36,609 nt of DNA, from NCBI GenBank assembly GCA_964442355.1, contig CAYTZS010000028.1:1-36609 (forward strand), read 5' to 3'. Both the position numbers and the translations under genes were made by a program. The stretch is from UBA6168 sp964442355 (lineage in GTDB: Bacteria > Bacteroidota > Bacteroidia > Chitinophagales > Saprospiraceae). The notes under the pieces are model-generated. The model was not told the DNA's origin. It did no database searches and worked only from the letters and a program-made list of their open reading frames with translations. Of this stretch, positions 1 to 7,731 are shown one piece after another (position 1 is the first letter of the stretch; each line of letters begins with the position of its first letter).

Positions 1-2
1 AC

Positions 3-110
3 GATTTTGTGTATGCTCATATCAAAAACCTGAAAAAGAAATTGAACGAAGCAGGTTGTGAGAATTATTTGAAAACTGTTTACGGAACAGGTTATAAATG
101 GGAAGGATGA
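3..110 (+). CDS. OmpR/PhoB-type response regulator, C-terminal end (partial)
   Basis: Only the last 35 codons are inside the window, reading in frame from position 3 to the TGA at 108-110. The peptide has the end of a winged-helix DNA-binding domain of the OmpR/PhoB class: a recognition-helix tail (VYAHIKNLKKKL) followed by the wing hairpin motif TVYGTGYKW, which corresponds to the family's TVRGxGYxF ending. The receiver domain lies upstream of the window. The stop codon overlaps the start of the next gene in an ATGA arrangement, so the regulator and the histidine kinase are almost certainly co-transcribed and translationally coupled as a two-component pair. The family assignment is strong despite the short fragment. 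The target genes are unknown, but the outer-membrane gene at 1461 is the obvious local candidate (inference). Confidence 0.85.
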   Translation, partial: DFVYAHIKNLKKKLNEAGCENYLKTVYGTGYKWEG

Positions 111-1393
111 ATAAATTATTAAACAAATCACTAAAATCATTTACCATTTACGCTCTAATTGTATTAGCGACAAGTGTTCCAGCGTATTATTATTTGGTGG
201 ATAGCATTTGGTTAAGAGAATTAGACGAACACAATGAAATTGTAGCCGATAGAATCGAAAATGAACTTAATCAGTTGGAATTAACCGAAACTCAATTGAA
301 CCAAAGTATCGTGCTTTGGAACAAAATTCAGCCCGGAACTAATTTAGAAAAAACAATTTTAGAAAAGAGTAGAAAGGATAGCACCTATACAGTATTAAGA
401 AAAAATCCTTATGTAGCACACGATGATATTGACCGTTTCAGGGGACTTTCAAGAGTAATTAAAATATACAGAGAAAACTACTTGTTAACCGTTGAAACCA
501 ATGTTGAAGAAACCGAAGAAACGGCAATTGCAATAGCCATACTTACGTTTTTGTTTTTCTTGATTTTGGTTGTCGGTTTTCTAATTCTTAACAGACGATT
601 ATCCGTAAAATTATGGCAACCATTTAGAAACACCTTAACGGAGTTGAAAACATTTAATCTTAATTCACAAAGTAACATTTCGTTTGAAAAATCAAACATC
701 CTTGAGTTTGAAGAATTAAACGCTGCATTGAATAAATTAATAGAACACACTGTTTCGGTTTACAAATCCCAAAAGGAGTTTACCGAAAATGCTTCACACG
801 AATTGCAAACACCATTGGCAATCATCAAAAACAAATTGGACATACTTTTGCAAAAAGAAGCTTTAACAGACAGGCAGTACCAAATTATTGAAGACATAAA
901 TAAAGCATTGACAAGAGTTTCACGCATCAATAAAAACCTATTGTTGCTTGCCAAAATAGAAAACCATCAGTTTGATGAAAGTGAAACAATAAACTTCAGC
1001 GAATTGACCGAAGAATGCTTGGAGCAATTGCAGGAACATTTTTCAAATAAAGAATTAAGCGTAAATACTTCAATAGAAAAAGATTGTGTCGTTACAGGAA
1101 ATAGAGTTTTGATTGAAGTTCTCATCAATAATTTATTACTCAATTCGATTAGACATAACTCACAAAAAGGAATTGTCGAAGTTAAATTGAACCAATCAGG
1201 CTTATTTATCAGCAATTCAGGAATAATAACATTGGAGAAGGAACATCTATTTAAGCGGTTTAAAAAAACTTCAGAAGAAAGCTCAGGAAGTGGGCTTGGC
1301 TTGGCTATTGTTGAGCAAATCTGCAAAAGACATCAATGGATAATAGACTATGAATTTCAACAAGAAAAACACACATTTAAAATCAGTTTTTAG
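107..1393 (+). CDS. Two-component sensor histidine kinase
   Basis: The start at 107 is preferred over an in-frame ATG at 98 because it forms an ATGA overlap with the upstream regulator's stop; it gives 428 residues. Visible layout: a first membrane segment at about residues 11-32, a roughly 105-residue extracytoplasmic sensor region without a recognisable fold, and a second membrane segment at about 139-162. A HisKA helix follows with the H-box around His231 (ENASHELQTPLA). The ATPase domain has an N-box (NNLLLNSIRHN, about 341-351), a degenerate D-box reading SNSG instead of DxGxG, and a G-box SGSGLGLA near 393-400. The NSG variant is common in Bacteroidota kinases, so activity is likely retained. 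It would autophosphorylate on His231 and pass the phosphate to the regulator ending at 110. The gene is AT-richer than the backbone after 3.2 kb. The stimulus is unknown. Confidence 0.93.
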   Translation: MNKLLNKSLKSFTIYALIVLATSVPAYYYLVDSIWLRELDEHNEIVADRIENELNQLELTETQLNQSIVLWNKIQPGTNLEKTILEKSRKDSTYTVLRKNPYVAHDDIDRFRGLSRVIKIYRENYLLTVETNVEETEETAIAIAILTFLFFLILVVGFLILNRRLSVKLWQPFRNTLTELKTFNLNSQSNISFEKSNILEFEELNAALNKLIEHTVSVYKSQKEFTENASHELQTPLAIIKNKLDILLQKEALTDRQYQIIEDINKALTRVSRINKNLLLLAKIENHQFDESETINFSELTEECLEQLQEHFSNKELSVNTSIEKDCVVTGNRVLIEVLINNLLLNSIRHNSQKGIVEVKLNQSGLFISNSGIITLEKEHLFKRFKKTSEESSGSGLGLAIVEQICKRHQWIIDYEFQQEKHTFKISF

Positions 1394-1460
1394 GGCAATT
1401 CAAAATTTCTTCTAAATCGCTTCGGAGTTTTGCAGGGTAACTTAAAAATTTATCCAATTT

Positions 1461-2849
1461 ATGAAGCGTAGTATAGCAACTCTGTTTATTCTGTTTTCAA
1501 TCACAATCGTAAAGGCTCAAGAAATAGACAGTCTTTCATTCATCAAATCGAAACGAATGTCGGATGATGACCTTGCTAAAAAGCGAGAAGGAACATTTTT
1601 TACGGGAATACCTGATTTTTCTTCCGACCCAGTTACAGGTTTCGGTTTTGGGTTAAGAACAAACACCTATTGGAATGGAAATCGTGATAATCCTTTATTT
1701 CCCTACACACCATATTTGGCAAAACTAAAAGCGAATGCAGCTTATTACACTTCAAATGCAAGGGAATTAGTTCTTTCGCTTGATGTTCCCTATTATAAAG
1801 GAACACGTTGGAGATTTAAAATTGATTTTAAGGCACAACAAAACCCCGCCAATTTATATTTTGGATTAACAGAATCAACACTTGGACAACTTCGCCTACC
1901 ATCTGACGAAAACACAACTTTTTCAACTTATCGAGAATTTGACGGAGCAAGAAAAACATTAAGACCAGGCGGTGTTGGCGAAGCTGATTTTGTAACAGAT
2001 GCGTTATCAAACCGATTTAGGGAAACCGAATATATGCTCAATCTAAAAGCCGATTATGCACTTGGAAATGGTAAATGGCGTATAATGGGTGGTTATGAAA
2101 TTCAGCATTTGAGTTATGCAACTTTTGAAGGAATGGAAGCAGAAGCAATAGACCCAATTACAGGACAAACCACAAATGCACCAAATGGCATTTCACTACT
2201 TAGACGAGATTTTGAAGACGGCTTAATATCAGGCGTTGACGGTGGTTGGGTTTCCATTATTCAAACAGCTTTAATTTTTGACACAAGGGATTTTGAACCC
2301 GACCCAACAAAAGGTTATTACTTTGAAATTGCTAATGAATATTCGAGTAAATACATAGGTTCACAATTCGATTTTAACAAACTATTCATTCAAGGAAGAG
2401 CCTACCAGAAAATACCAGTTGGTAAACGGACGGTTTTGGCAGGACGATTTGGAGCAGGCAACATTTTTGGAAACAACGCACCATTTTTTGAATTTCAAGA
2501 CCAATGGAGTCCAGAAGGAAGTATCAACGCTTTAGGTGGCAGACAATCATTGCGTGGCTATCGAGCCAACCGATTTTTGGCTCGTTCAATGTGGTTTACA
2601 AATGTAGAATTGAGAGTACGACTAGCAGAAACAAAATTAGGAAAGCAAAGATTTGCATTTGGCGTAGCACCGTTCTTTGACGCAGGAACAGTAAGAGACC
2701 GTTGGCAAGACTTAAACTTTAAAAACATTAAAACTTCTTATGGCGGTGGACTTAGAATTGCTTGGAATCAATCCACAATTCTATCCTTTGACTACGGACA
2801 TTCAAAAGAAGATAGGCTATTTTACTTTGGCATTGGACAAGCATTTTAG
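1461..2849 (+). CDS. Outer-membrane beta-barrel protein, BamA/TamA (Omp85 surface antigen)-like
   Basis: The 462-residue protein starts with a signal peptide of about 19 residues (hydrophobic core LFILFSITIV, cleavage probably after VKA-Q). It contains repeated amphipathic beta-strands, an Omp85-like LGGRQSLRGYRANRF motif near residue 360, and a C-terminal aromatic residue (IGQAF), as expected for an outer-membrane barrel. No POTRA domains are seen, so it is a barrel-only or short-linker member of the D15/surface-antigen superfamily rather than BamA itself. A conserved N-terminal stretch (KREGTFFTGIPDFSSDPVTG) matches what is often found in Bacteroidota barrel proteins of this type. It lies 67 bp after the kinase on the same strand and may be a target of that two-component system (inference). 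It shares the AT-rich composition of the first 2.85 kb. Substrate or function is unknown. Confidence 0.85.
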   Translation: MKRSIATLFILFSITIVKAQEIDSLSFIKSKRMSDDDLAKKREGTFFTGIPDFSSDPVTGFGFGLRTNTYWNGNRDNPLFPYTPYLAKLKANAAYYTSNARELVLSLDVPYYKGTRWRFKIDFKAQQNPANLYFGLTESTLGQLRLPSDENTTFSTYREFDGARKTLRPGGVGEADFVTDALSNRFRETEYMLNLKADYALGNGKWRIMGGYEIQHLSYATFEGMEAEAIDPITGQTTNAPNGISLLRRDFEDGLISGVDGGWVSIIQTALIFDTRDFEPDPTKGYYFEIANEYSSKYIGSQFDFNKLFIQGRAYQKIPVGKRTVLAGRFGAGNIFGNNAPFFEFQDQWSPEGSINALGGRQSLRGYRANRFLARSMWFTNVELRVRLAETKLGKQRFAFGVAPFFDAGTVRDRWQDLNFKNIKTSYGGGLRIAWNQSTILSFDYGHSKEDRLFYFGIGQAF

Positions 2850-2915
2850 ACTTCAAAACGACTGACTTAAGCATAAAAAAAGTATCTTAGTCGGACGAAA
2901 AACAAGAAGGCCAGC

Positions 2916-3047
2916 ACCTAACAGCACCTACCCAAAAGTGGCGGTTCAGTGGTTAAATCAAGCTTTGTGCTTCTATCAAAGTTTGTGCTTGGTTGACAGT
3001 GAAGTGCTTCGAAATCGCCACCTTCGGGTAGCTGCAAAACGTTAGCC
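2916..3047 (+). mobile_element. attC-like integron recombination site
   Basis: This is a 132-bp imperfect palindrome. The left end ACCTAAC (2916-2922) fits the R'' consensus RYYYAAC exactly. The right end GTTAGCC (3041-3047) fits the R' consensus GTTRRRY at six of seven positions. Internal arms pair as CTACCC (2928-2933) with GGGTAG (3026-3031), and GTGGCG (2938-2943) with CGCCAC (3016-3021), separated by a long variable middle. The length, the paired boxes and the orientation (gene reading toward R'', then R') match an attC site following a cassette gene; the gene before it is the barrel protein ending at 2849. No integrase or attI is in the window. The rest of the 341-bp spacer (2850-3190) holds nothing else but a possible -7 element. 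Confidence 0.65.
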
Positions 3048-3102
3048 GCCCCTTCCTCCCACAATCCCCTCCTCGAACACAAAACAACCCGGCTCAACCA
3101 AC

Positions 3103-3110
3103 TATCTTTG
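3103..3110 (+). promoter_or_regulatory. Possible -7 element before the GH57 gene
   Basis: TATCTTTG matches the Bacteroidota -7 consensus TAnnTTTG and sits 80 bp before the start codon at 3191. No convincing TTG at -33 is present, so this is a partial promoter match only. Confidence 0.35.
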
Positions 3111-3190
3111 TCCCAAACAGGCAGCGCAGCCGAGCGATAGCACCTTGACAAAGACTGTCATAGCTTGGCGCCTAGCCCTTCAAGTCCTTT

Positions 3191-5599
3191 ATGCAAAAAA
3201 ACAAATACGTCTGCATACACGGCCATTTTTACCAGCCACCCCGTGAAAGCGCCTGGCTGGAGGTCATCGAATTACAGGAGAGCGCTGCGCCGTTCCATGA
3301 CTGGAACGAGCGCATCAACTTCGAGTGCTACGCCCGCAACACCGCTGCCCGCATCAATGGCGAGCGGGATTTTATCCGAAAAATCGTCAACAACTACGCT
3401 CAAATCAGCTTCAACTTTGGGCCTACGCTGCTCTCGTGGCTCGAAAGTGCCGACCCCGCCACCTACCACGCCATCCTCGACGCTGACCGCCAAAGCTGGA
3501 ACCGATTCGGTGGACATGGCAACGCAATGGCGCAAGCCTACAACCACACGATACTGCCGCTGGCCAACGAGCGGGACAAGGTGACCCAAGTGCGCTGGGG
3601 CATTGCCGACTTTAAGCGGCGGTTTGGCCGCAAGCCGGAGGGCATGTGGCTGCCCGAAGCTGCCGTGGATACTGCCTCACTGGAAGTGCTGGCGGCGCAC
3701 GGCATCGCCTTCACGGTGTTGGCGCCAAGGCAGGCAAAGGCATTCCGAAAAATCGGTGCAACCGACTGGACGCCGCTGCCCAACGAGAACGTGGACACCC
3801 GCCGGGCCTACCTGTGCAAGTTGCCCTCTGGCAAGACCATCAGCCTGTTTTTTTACGATGGAAACACGGCAAAGGACGTGGCTTTCCAGGGTCTGCTCAA
3901 CAGCGGCAGCGCCTTCGGGCAGCGCATGGTCAGTGTGTTTGATGCAGACGATGTTCCGCAACTTTCGCATATCGCCACGGACGGCGAGAGCTACGGCCAC
4001 CACCACGAATGGGGCGAGATGGCACTGGCATTTTGCCTTGATTTTGTCGAAGAAAAAACACCCGCTACACTGACGAACTACGGCCAGTTTTTGGAGAAGC
4101 ACCCACCTGTTTACGAAGTGCAAATCCATGAAAACAGCTCGTGGAGCTGCGCCCATGGCGTGGAGCGCTGGCGCTCCGACTGTGGCTGCAACACGGGTGG
4201 GCAGCCCGGTTGGAACCAGGCTTGGCGTGGCCCACTTCGGGATGCCCTCGACTGGTTGCGTGATGAACTGACCCGTGAGTACGTTACTTCGGCCAGCCAG
4301 TGGGTCAAGGACATCTGGGAGGCAAGAGACGAGTACATCGGCGTCATCCTCGACCGCTCGCAAGAAAACGTGGAGCGTTTTATCGAAAAACACGCCCAAC
4401 GGGTGCTCGCCAAGCGGGAGCGAATCAACCTGCTGCGCCTGCTCGAAATCCAACGGCAGTGCCAGTTGATGTACACGAGCTGTGCTTGGTTTTTTTCGGA
4501 GGTATCGGGCATCGAGACGAGCCAGGTGCTCCAGTACGCACTCCGAGCGACTTATCACCACTACAATGCGACGGGGGTGAGCCTTGCGGCCCAGTTCATC
4601 GAGCGGCTGGAGCGGGTGCCTAGCAACAGCTACGCCAGCGCCGCCGACAGCTTTCGGGTGAACGTGCAGCCCTCGCAACTGACCCTGACCGGGGTGGCCA
4701 TGCACTACGCTGCCTCGTCCATTTTCGAAGACTACGAGGACACGGCGACTTTCCTGCATTTTATGGTGGAAAACGAGGTGTTCGAGCGCATCCCAGCAGG
4801 TGGGCAGCGGCTGGCAGTGGGGCGCACAACGGTCGTATCCAAGCTGACCTACTCCGAGAAGCATTTCAGCTTCGCTGTGCTCTACCTCGGCCAGCAACAC
4901 ATGGTCGGCAGTATCTCGCTCGACATGCCCAAGGCGGCATTTGACCGCTTTCAGGCAGAGCTGTCAACGGCCTTCAGAAGCGCCAATTTGGGCGACGTCA
5001 TTAGCCTAATCCAAGATTTTGGACCGGAGAAGTTTTCGTTCAAGAACCTGTTCAAAGACGAAAAATTGAAGATTTATAAGCAGATACTGGCGCACAGCTA
5101 CCCAGCAGTGGAAACGGCCATCCGTGACTACTACGAAGACAACTACCAGTTGATGAACGGAATGCTTCGGGACGATATACCCGTGCCCGATAGTTGGAAA
5201 GGTATCACGCAGTTTGTGGTGGAGCAGTCGTTGCACCGCTTCTTTGAAAATGGAAAACTGAGTGTGCGTGAACTGCGCCACTTGGCTGGCGAGCACCAAC
5301 TTTGGGGGGTGCAATTCATTGATATACAGCGACTTAAGCTTGTTTCTGGGGAGCGGATTTTTGCGGAGCTGAAGAAAATAGAACAAAATGCAGAAGGAGT
5401 GGAAAACCTCCGACGGCTGTCTGGCGTCTTGGAGTTGCTGGCGCAACTAGGAATCTTGCCAGAACTTTGGAAAAGCCAGAACCTGTATTTTCAGTTGTCG
5501 CAAAAGCATCGGGCAGAAAACTGGGCAGATGTGGGCGTGGAGTGGAGGAAGGGGTTTCTGGAGCTTGGGCGATGGTTGAAGGTTGCAGCCATAGATTGA
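3191..5599 (+). CDS. Glycoside hydrolase family 57 protein with DUF3536-like C-terminal region
   Basis: The 802-residue protein begins with the GH57 region-1 motif (CIHGHFYQPPRE, His10 and His12). It carries a WLPEAAVD motif near residue 153 that probably contains the catalytic glutamate, and DGESYGHHHEWGE near residue 263 that probably supplies the aspartate acid/base. The middle and C-terminal parts, including a Cys-containing stretch RSDCGCNTGG near residue 330 and a long helical tail, fit the DUF3536 type found attached to GH57 domains. Members of GH57 act on alpha-glucans (amylase, branching enzyme, 4-alpha-glucanotransferase); no signal peptide is visible, so a cytoplasmic role in glycogen metabolism is likely (inference). 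The start is ATG 3191, with no Shine-Dalgarno. It is the first gene after the attC-like site and has the GC-rich codon use of the backbone. It converges with the gene at 5680. Confidence 0.9.
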   Translation: MQKNKYVCIHGHFYQPPRESAWLEVIELQESAAPFHDWNERINFECYARNTAARINGERDFIRKIVNNYAQISFNFGPTLLSWLESADPATYHAILDADRQSWNRFGGHGNAMAQAYNHTILPLANERDKVTQVRWGIADFKRRFGRKPEGMWLPEAAVDTASLEVLAAHGIAFTVLAPRQAKAFRKIGATDWTPLPNENVDTRRAYLCKLPSGKTISLFFYDGNTAKDVAFQGLLNSGSAFGQRMVSVFDADDVPQLSHIATDGESYGHHHEWGEMALAFCLDFVEEKTPATLTNYGQFLEKHPPVYEVQIHENSSWSCAHGVERWRSDCGCNTGGQPGWNQAWRGPLRDALDWLRDELTREYVTSASQWVKDIWEARDEYIGVILDRSQENVERFIEKHAQRVLAKRERINLLRLLEIQRQCQLMYTSCAWFFSEVSGIETSQVLQYALRATYHHYNATGVSLAAQFIERLERVPSNSYASAADSFRVNVQPSQLTLTGVAMHYAASSIFEDYEDTATFLHFMVENEVFERIPAGGQRLAVGRTTVVSKLTYSEKHFSFAVLYLGQQHMVGSISLDMPKAAFDRFQAELSTAFRSANLGDVISLIQDFGPEKFSFKNLFKDEKLKIYKQILAHSYPAVETAIRDYYEDNYQLMNGMLRDDIPVPDSWKGITQFVVEQSLHRFFENGKLSVRELRHLAGEHQLWGVQFIDIQRLKLVSGERIFAELKKIEQNAEGVENLRRLSGVLELLAQLGILPELWKSQNLYFQLSQKHRAENWADVGVEWRKGFLELGRWLKVAAID

Positions 5600-5605
5600 G
5601 CTTAA

Positions 5606-5666
5606 GTTTGGTTGGGCCGCCAGCAGCCCAACCAAACTGTAAATCCTTTCCGACTTAGCGAAGTCG
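5606..5666. terminator. Two hairpins between convergent genes
   Basis: A perfect 12-bp stem, GTTTGGTTGGGC (5606-5617) with GCCCAACCAAAC (5626-5637) and an 8-nt loop, lies just after the GH57 stop. A second hairpin, CGACTT (5651-5656) with AAGTCG (5661-5666) and loop AGCG, sits next to the end of the opposing gene. Neither has a U-tract, so they may block RNA decay or act as weak bidirectional terminators. Confidence 0.6.
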
Positions 5667-5679
5667 AATCGGAAGCACA

Positions 5680-6852
5680 TTAGTCCTCAACAATTGCGTC
5701 ATCTATCAAGTCGTCGGTCTTTTTGTCCTTGTCTTTCGGTTTTTCATCGTCCTTGAGTGGACGCAATTCTAGGTGACCCTCGCCCTTGTTGTGATAATCA
5801 CCTTTGGCAAAACGGTCGGCTTTTTCCCAAAAGCTGTCGTGCTTGGCAAACTCGCTACCGCCTGTCGTAAGCGGTGTATCGGCGAACTTGGTGTTGTTCC
5901 CGCTGATTTTATCCTCCAATTTCTGGTTCAGTTCCTTTGCCTTGTCGATCAGGCTGCTGGTGGTTTCGCCCGATTTTTCGGCCTCGGCTTGTGCTTTGGC
6001 CATGAGGTCGTCCTTGGCAGCTAAGATTTTAGCACCGAGGCCAGCGGCCAAGTCCTTGGCACGGTCAAGTGCTTCGCCACCTTTTTCGAAGATGGCCTCA
6101 CCCACGTTCTCGGCAGTCTCACCGAATTTCTCGGTGAGCTTTCCACCTGTTTCAAGCACTTTTTCGCCGACCTTGCTGGCGAAGTCGCCTGCTTTGTCAA
6201 GTGCCTCGCCGCCTTTTTCGAAAATCTTTTCTCCCACGTTCTCGGCAGTTTCGCCAAAACGCTCGGTGAGCTTGCTGCCTGTTTCCATTACTTTCTCACC
6301 GACCTTGCTGGCAAAGTCGCCCGCTTTGTCCAGCGCCTCTTCGCTTTTATCCATGATGGTAGCACCCGTGGTGGTAGCGGTGTCTTTGAGGGAGTCAAGT
6401 ATGTTTGGCTCGTCTTCCTTTCCATCATCTAGCAACTTCACTTCCTCGTCCTTGCCATCGTCGAGCAGTTTTGGCGCATCAGCGGTGGCTTTGAGCGGCG
6501 GCAGTTCAAGCGTTTCCTCAGCCTCGGCAGTTGGCGGCGATGCAGCTTCTCGCTCAGCGATGATGGCGTCCATCACGTCGTCGGCGTCGGGCGTTGCCTC
6601 GGCCGGTTTTGGCGTTTCATTGACGAAGTCGCTGACTTTTTCCTTCGCGGTATCTGCCAACTCTGCGGCCTTGTCCATGGCGAGGTCGGCCTTCTCGGCA
6701 ACGGTTTTGCCAAGGTCGGCGGCGGTGTCCTGCACTTTATCCCAGAGGTCGCTGCTGGCTTCCTTGGTGGCATCCACGGCTTTTTCGGCAGCGGATTTGG
6801 TGACGGCCTTTGCGCCGAAGAGGAGTTTTTTCAAATCATTGAAGAATGCCAT
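5680..6852 (-). CDS. LEA/YtxH-like protein with 11-residue amphipathic repeats
   Basis: The 390-residue protein is rich in Ala, Lys, Glu and Asp and almost free of Cys, Trp and Pro in its helical parts. Residues 12-80 are a long helix with TAKEK-type heptad/undecad character. Residues 85-165 are acidic and low in complexity, with two copies of a KLLDDGK word. Residues 172-282 are a run of exact 11-residue repeats such as KVGEKVMETGS, KLTERFGETAE and NVGEKIFEKGG. The C-terminus is highly charged (DKDKK). Such undecads are seen in LEA group 3, apolipoprotein and synuclein-like proteins and fold as membrane- or surface-binding amphipathic helices. No signal peptide or membrane segment is seen, so a cytoplasmic stress or desiccation role is possible (inference). 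It is monocistronic, convergent with GH57 and divergent from ppa. Confidence 0.75.
   Translation of the reverse strand: MAFFNDLKKLLFGAKAVTKSAAEKAVDATKEASSDLWDKVQDTAADLGKTVAEKADLAMDKAAELADTAKEKVSDFVNETPKPAEATPDADDVMDAIIAEREAASPPTAEAEETLELPPLKATADAPKLLDDGKDEEVKLLDDGKEDEPNILDSLKDTATTTGATIMDKSEEALDKAGDFASKVGEKVMETGSKLTERFGETAENVGEKIFEKGGEALDKAGDFASKVGEKVLETGGKLTEKFGETAENVGEAIFEKGGEALDRAKDLAAGLGAKILAAKDDLMAKAQAEAEKSGETTSSLIDKAKELNQKLEDKISGNNTKFADTPLTTGGSEFAKHDSFWEKADRFAKGDYHNKGEGHLELRPLKDDEKPKDKDKKTDDLIDDAIVED
6076..6339 (-). repeat. Two tandem 132-bp coding repeats
   Basis: Residues 172-215 and 216-259 of the LEA/YtxH-like protein are near-identical 44-residue copies (6339-6208 and 6207-6076), each made of four 11-residue units. 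A third, diverged copy begins at residue 260 with EALDRAKDLAA. The near identity at nucleotide level suggests recent duplication. Confidence 0.8.
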
Positions 6853-7009
6853 GATTTCAGATTTTTAGAATTTGACCAAAGGTTTTAGACGGGCTGTCCT
6901 GATGTCTTTTCGTTGCCCATGTAAAGCCTGACCAAGGTAGCATTTTTTGCAAAACAGCCTAAATTTTATGGGCAAACGTTGGCGAGGCATGGATGAATCT
7001 CCATTTGCC

Positions 7010-7017
7010 TACCTTTG
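7010..7017 (+). promoter_or_regulatory. Possible -7 element before ppa
   Basis: TACCTTTG fits the Bacteroidota TAnnTTTG -7 consensus and lies 28 bp before the chosen start at 7045. No TTG at the expected distance is seen. Its position just inside a possible upstream start at 7015 favours the later start. Confidence 0.45.
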
Positions 7018-7044
7018 CGCCTTTTCCAAATCAAAGTTATCAGT

Positions 7045-7692
7045 ATGGACGAATCACTGTTCCAACAATTCATGAAGATGGCCGGTCGCCGATTCCAAGC
7101 ACACCCTTGGCACGGCATTGAGATTGGCTCCAGTGCGCCTCAAACCGTGACTGCCTACATCGAGATCATCCCCTCCGATACGGTAAAGTACGAAATTGAC
7201 AAGCCTTCCGGCCATTTGAAAGTGGACCGTCCGCAGAAGTTTTCGAACATCGTCCCTGCTTTGTATGGCTTCATCCCCAAAACCTACTGCAAGGAAGAGG
7301 TGGGCAAGTTTTGCATGGAAAAAACGGGACGCACGGGCATCATCGGCGATGGCGACCCACTTGATATTTGCGTACTCACGGAAAGGGAAATCACCCACGG
7401 TGACATCATCGTGCAGGCAATAGTGGTTGGTGGTTTTCGATTGGTGGACAACAACGAAGCCGATGACAAAATCATCGCCGTTTTGAAACAGGACGATCTT
7501 TACACGCAGTGGAAAGACATTAACGAATTGCCTGCCAGCATTGTGAACCGTTTGGGGCACTATTTTTTGACCTACAAACAGTTTCCCGGCACGGGGCAAC
7601 AAACTGAAATCACGCATGTGTACGGTCGGGAGGAGGCCTACGAGGTGATTGCGGCCAGCCAACGCGATTATTCGCAGCATTTTCCATCATAG
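7045..7692 (+). CDS. ppa: Inorganic pyrophosphatase, family I
   Basis: It hydrolyses pyrophosphate to two phosphates and so pulls biosynthetic reactions forward; it is a cytoplasmic Mg-dependent enzyme. The 215-residue product from ATG 7045 carries the family I signature DGDPLDICVLTE, with the metal-binding aspartates, preceded by an acidic/basic substrate-binding segment (KYEIDKPSGHLKVDR) and the YGFIPKTYC motif. A tenth-codon-earlier start at 7015 exists, but the -7-like element 7010-7017 overlaps it, so 7045 is preferred. It is slightly longer than the bacterial norm of about 175-200 residues, as in many Bacteroidota. It is transcribed alone, divergent from the LEA-like gene and convergent with the large gene at 7732. 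Confidence 0.93.
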   Translation: MDESLFQQFMKMAGRRFQAHPWHGIEIGSSAPQTVTAYIEIIPSDTVKYEIDKPSGHLKVDRPQKFSNIVPALYGFIPKTYCKEEVGKFCMEKTGRTGIIGDGDPLDICVLTEREITHGDIIVQAIVVGGFRLVDNNEADDKIIAVLKQDDLYTQWKDINELPASIVNRLGHYFLTYKQFPGTGQQTEITHVYGREEAYEVIAASQRDYSQHFPS

Positions 7693-7717
7693 CCAGCGAT
7701 TCGCATCCGCACGCTGG
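7693..7717. terminator. Hairpin between convergent ppa and the large OMP-like gene
   Basis: CCAGCG (7693-7698) pairs with CGCTGG (7712-7717) directly after the ppa stop codon, in the 39-bp gap between convergent genes. No U-tract follows, so the termination function is tentative. Confidence 0.4.
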
Positions 7718-7731
7718 AAATATGGCCCATC

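Noticed and set aside
2850..3190. Integrase or attI near the attC-like site
   Set aside because: No tyrosine-recombinase gene or attI-like core is found in the window; only the attC-like palindrome is supported.
3677..4900. 407-codon minus-strand frame inside the GH57 gene
   Set aside because: The GH57 protein carries catalytic motifs in the plus frame, and the minus frame has none.
5804..6868. 354-codon Ser-rich plus-strand frame opposite the LEA-like gene
   Set aside because: The low-complexity Ser/Ala/Pro composition is the complement of Lys/Glu/Ala repeats; there is no independent support.
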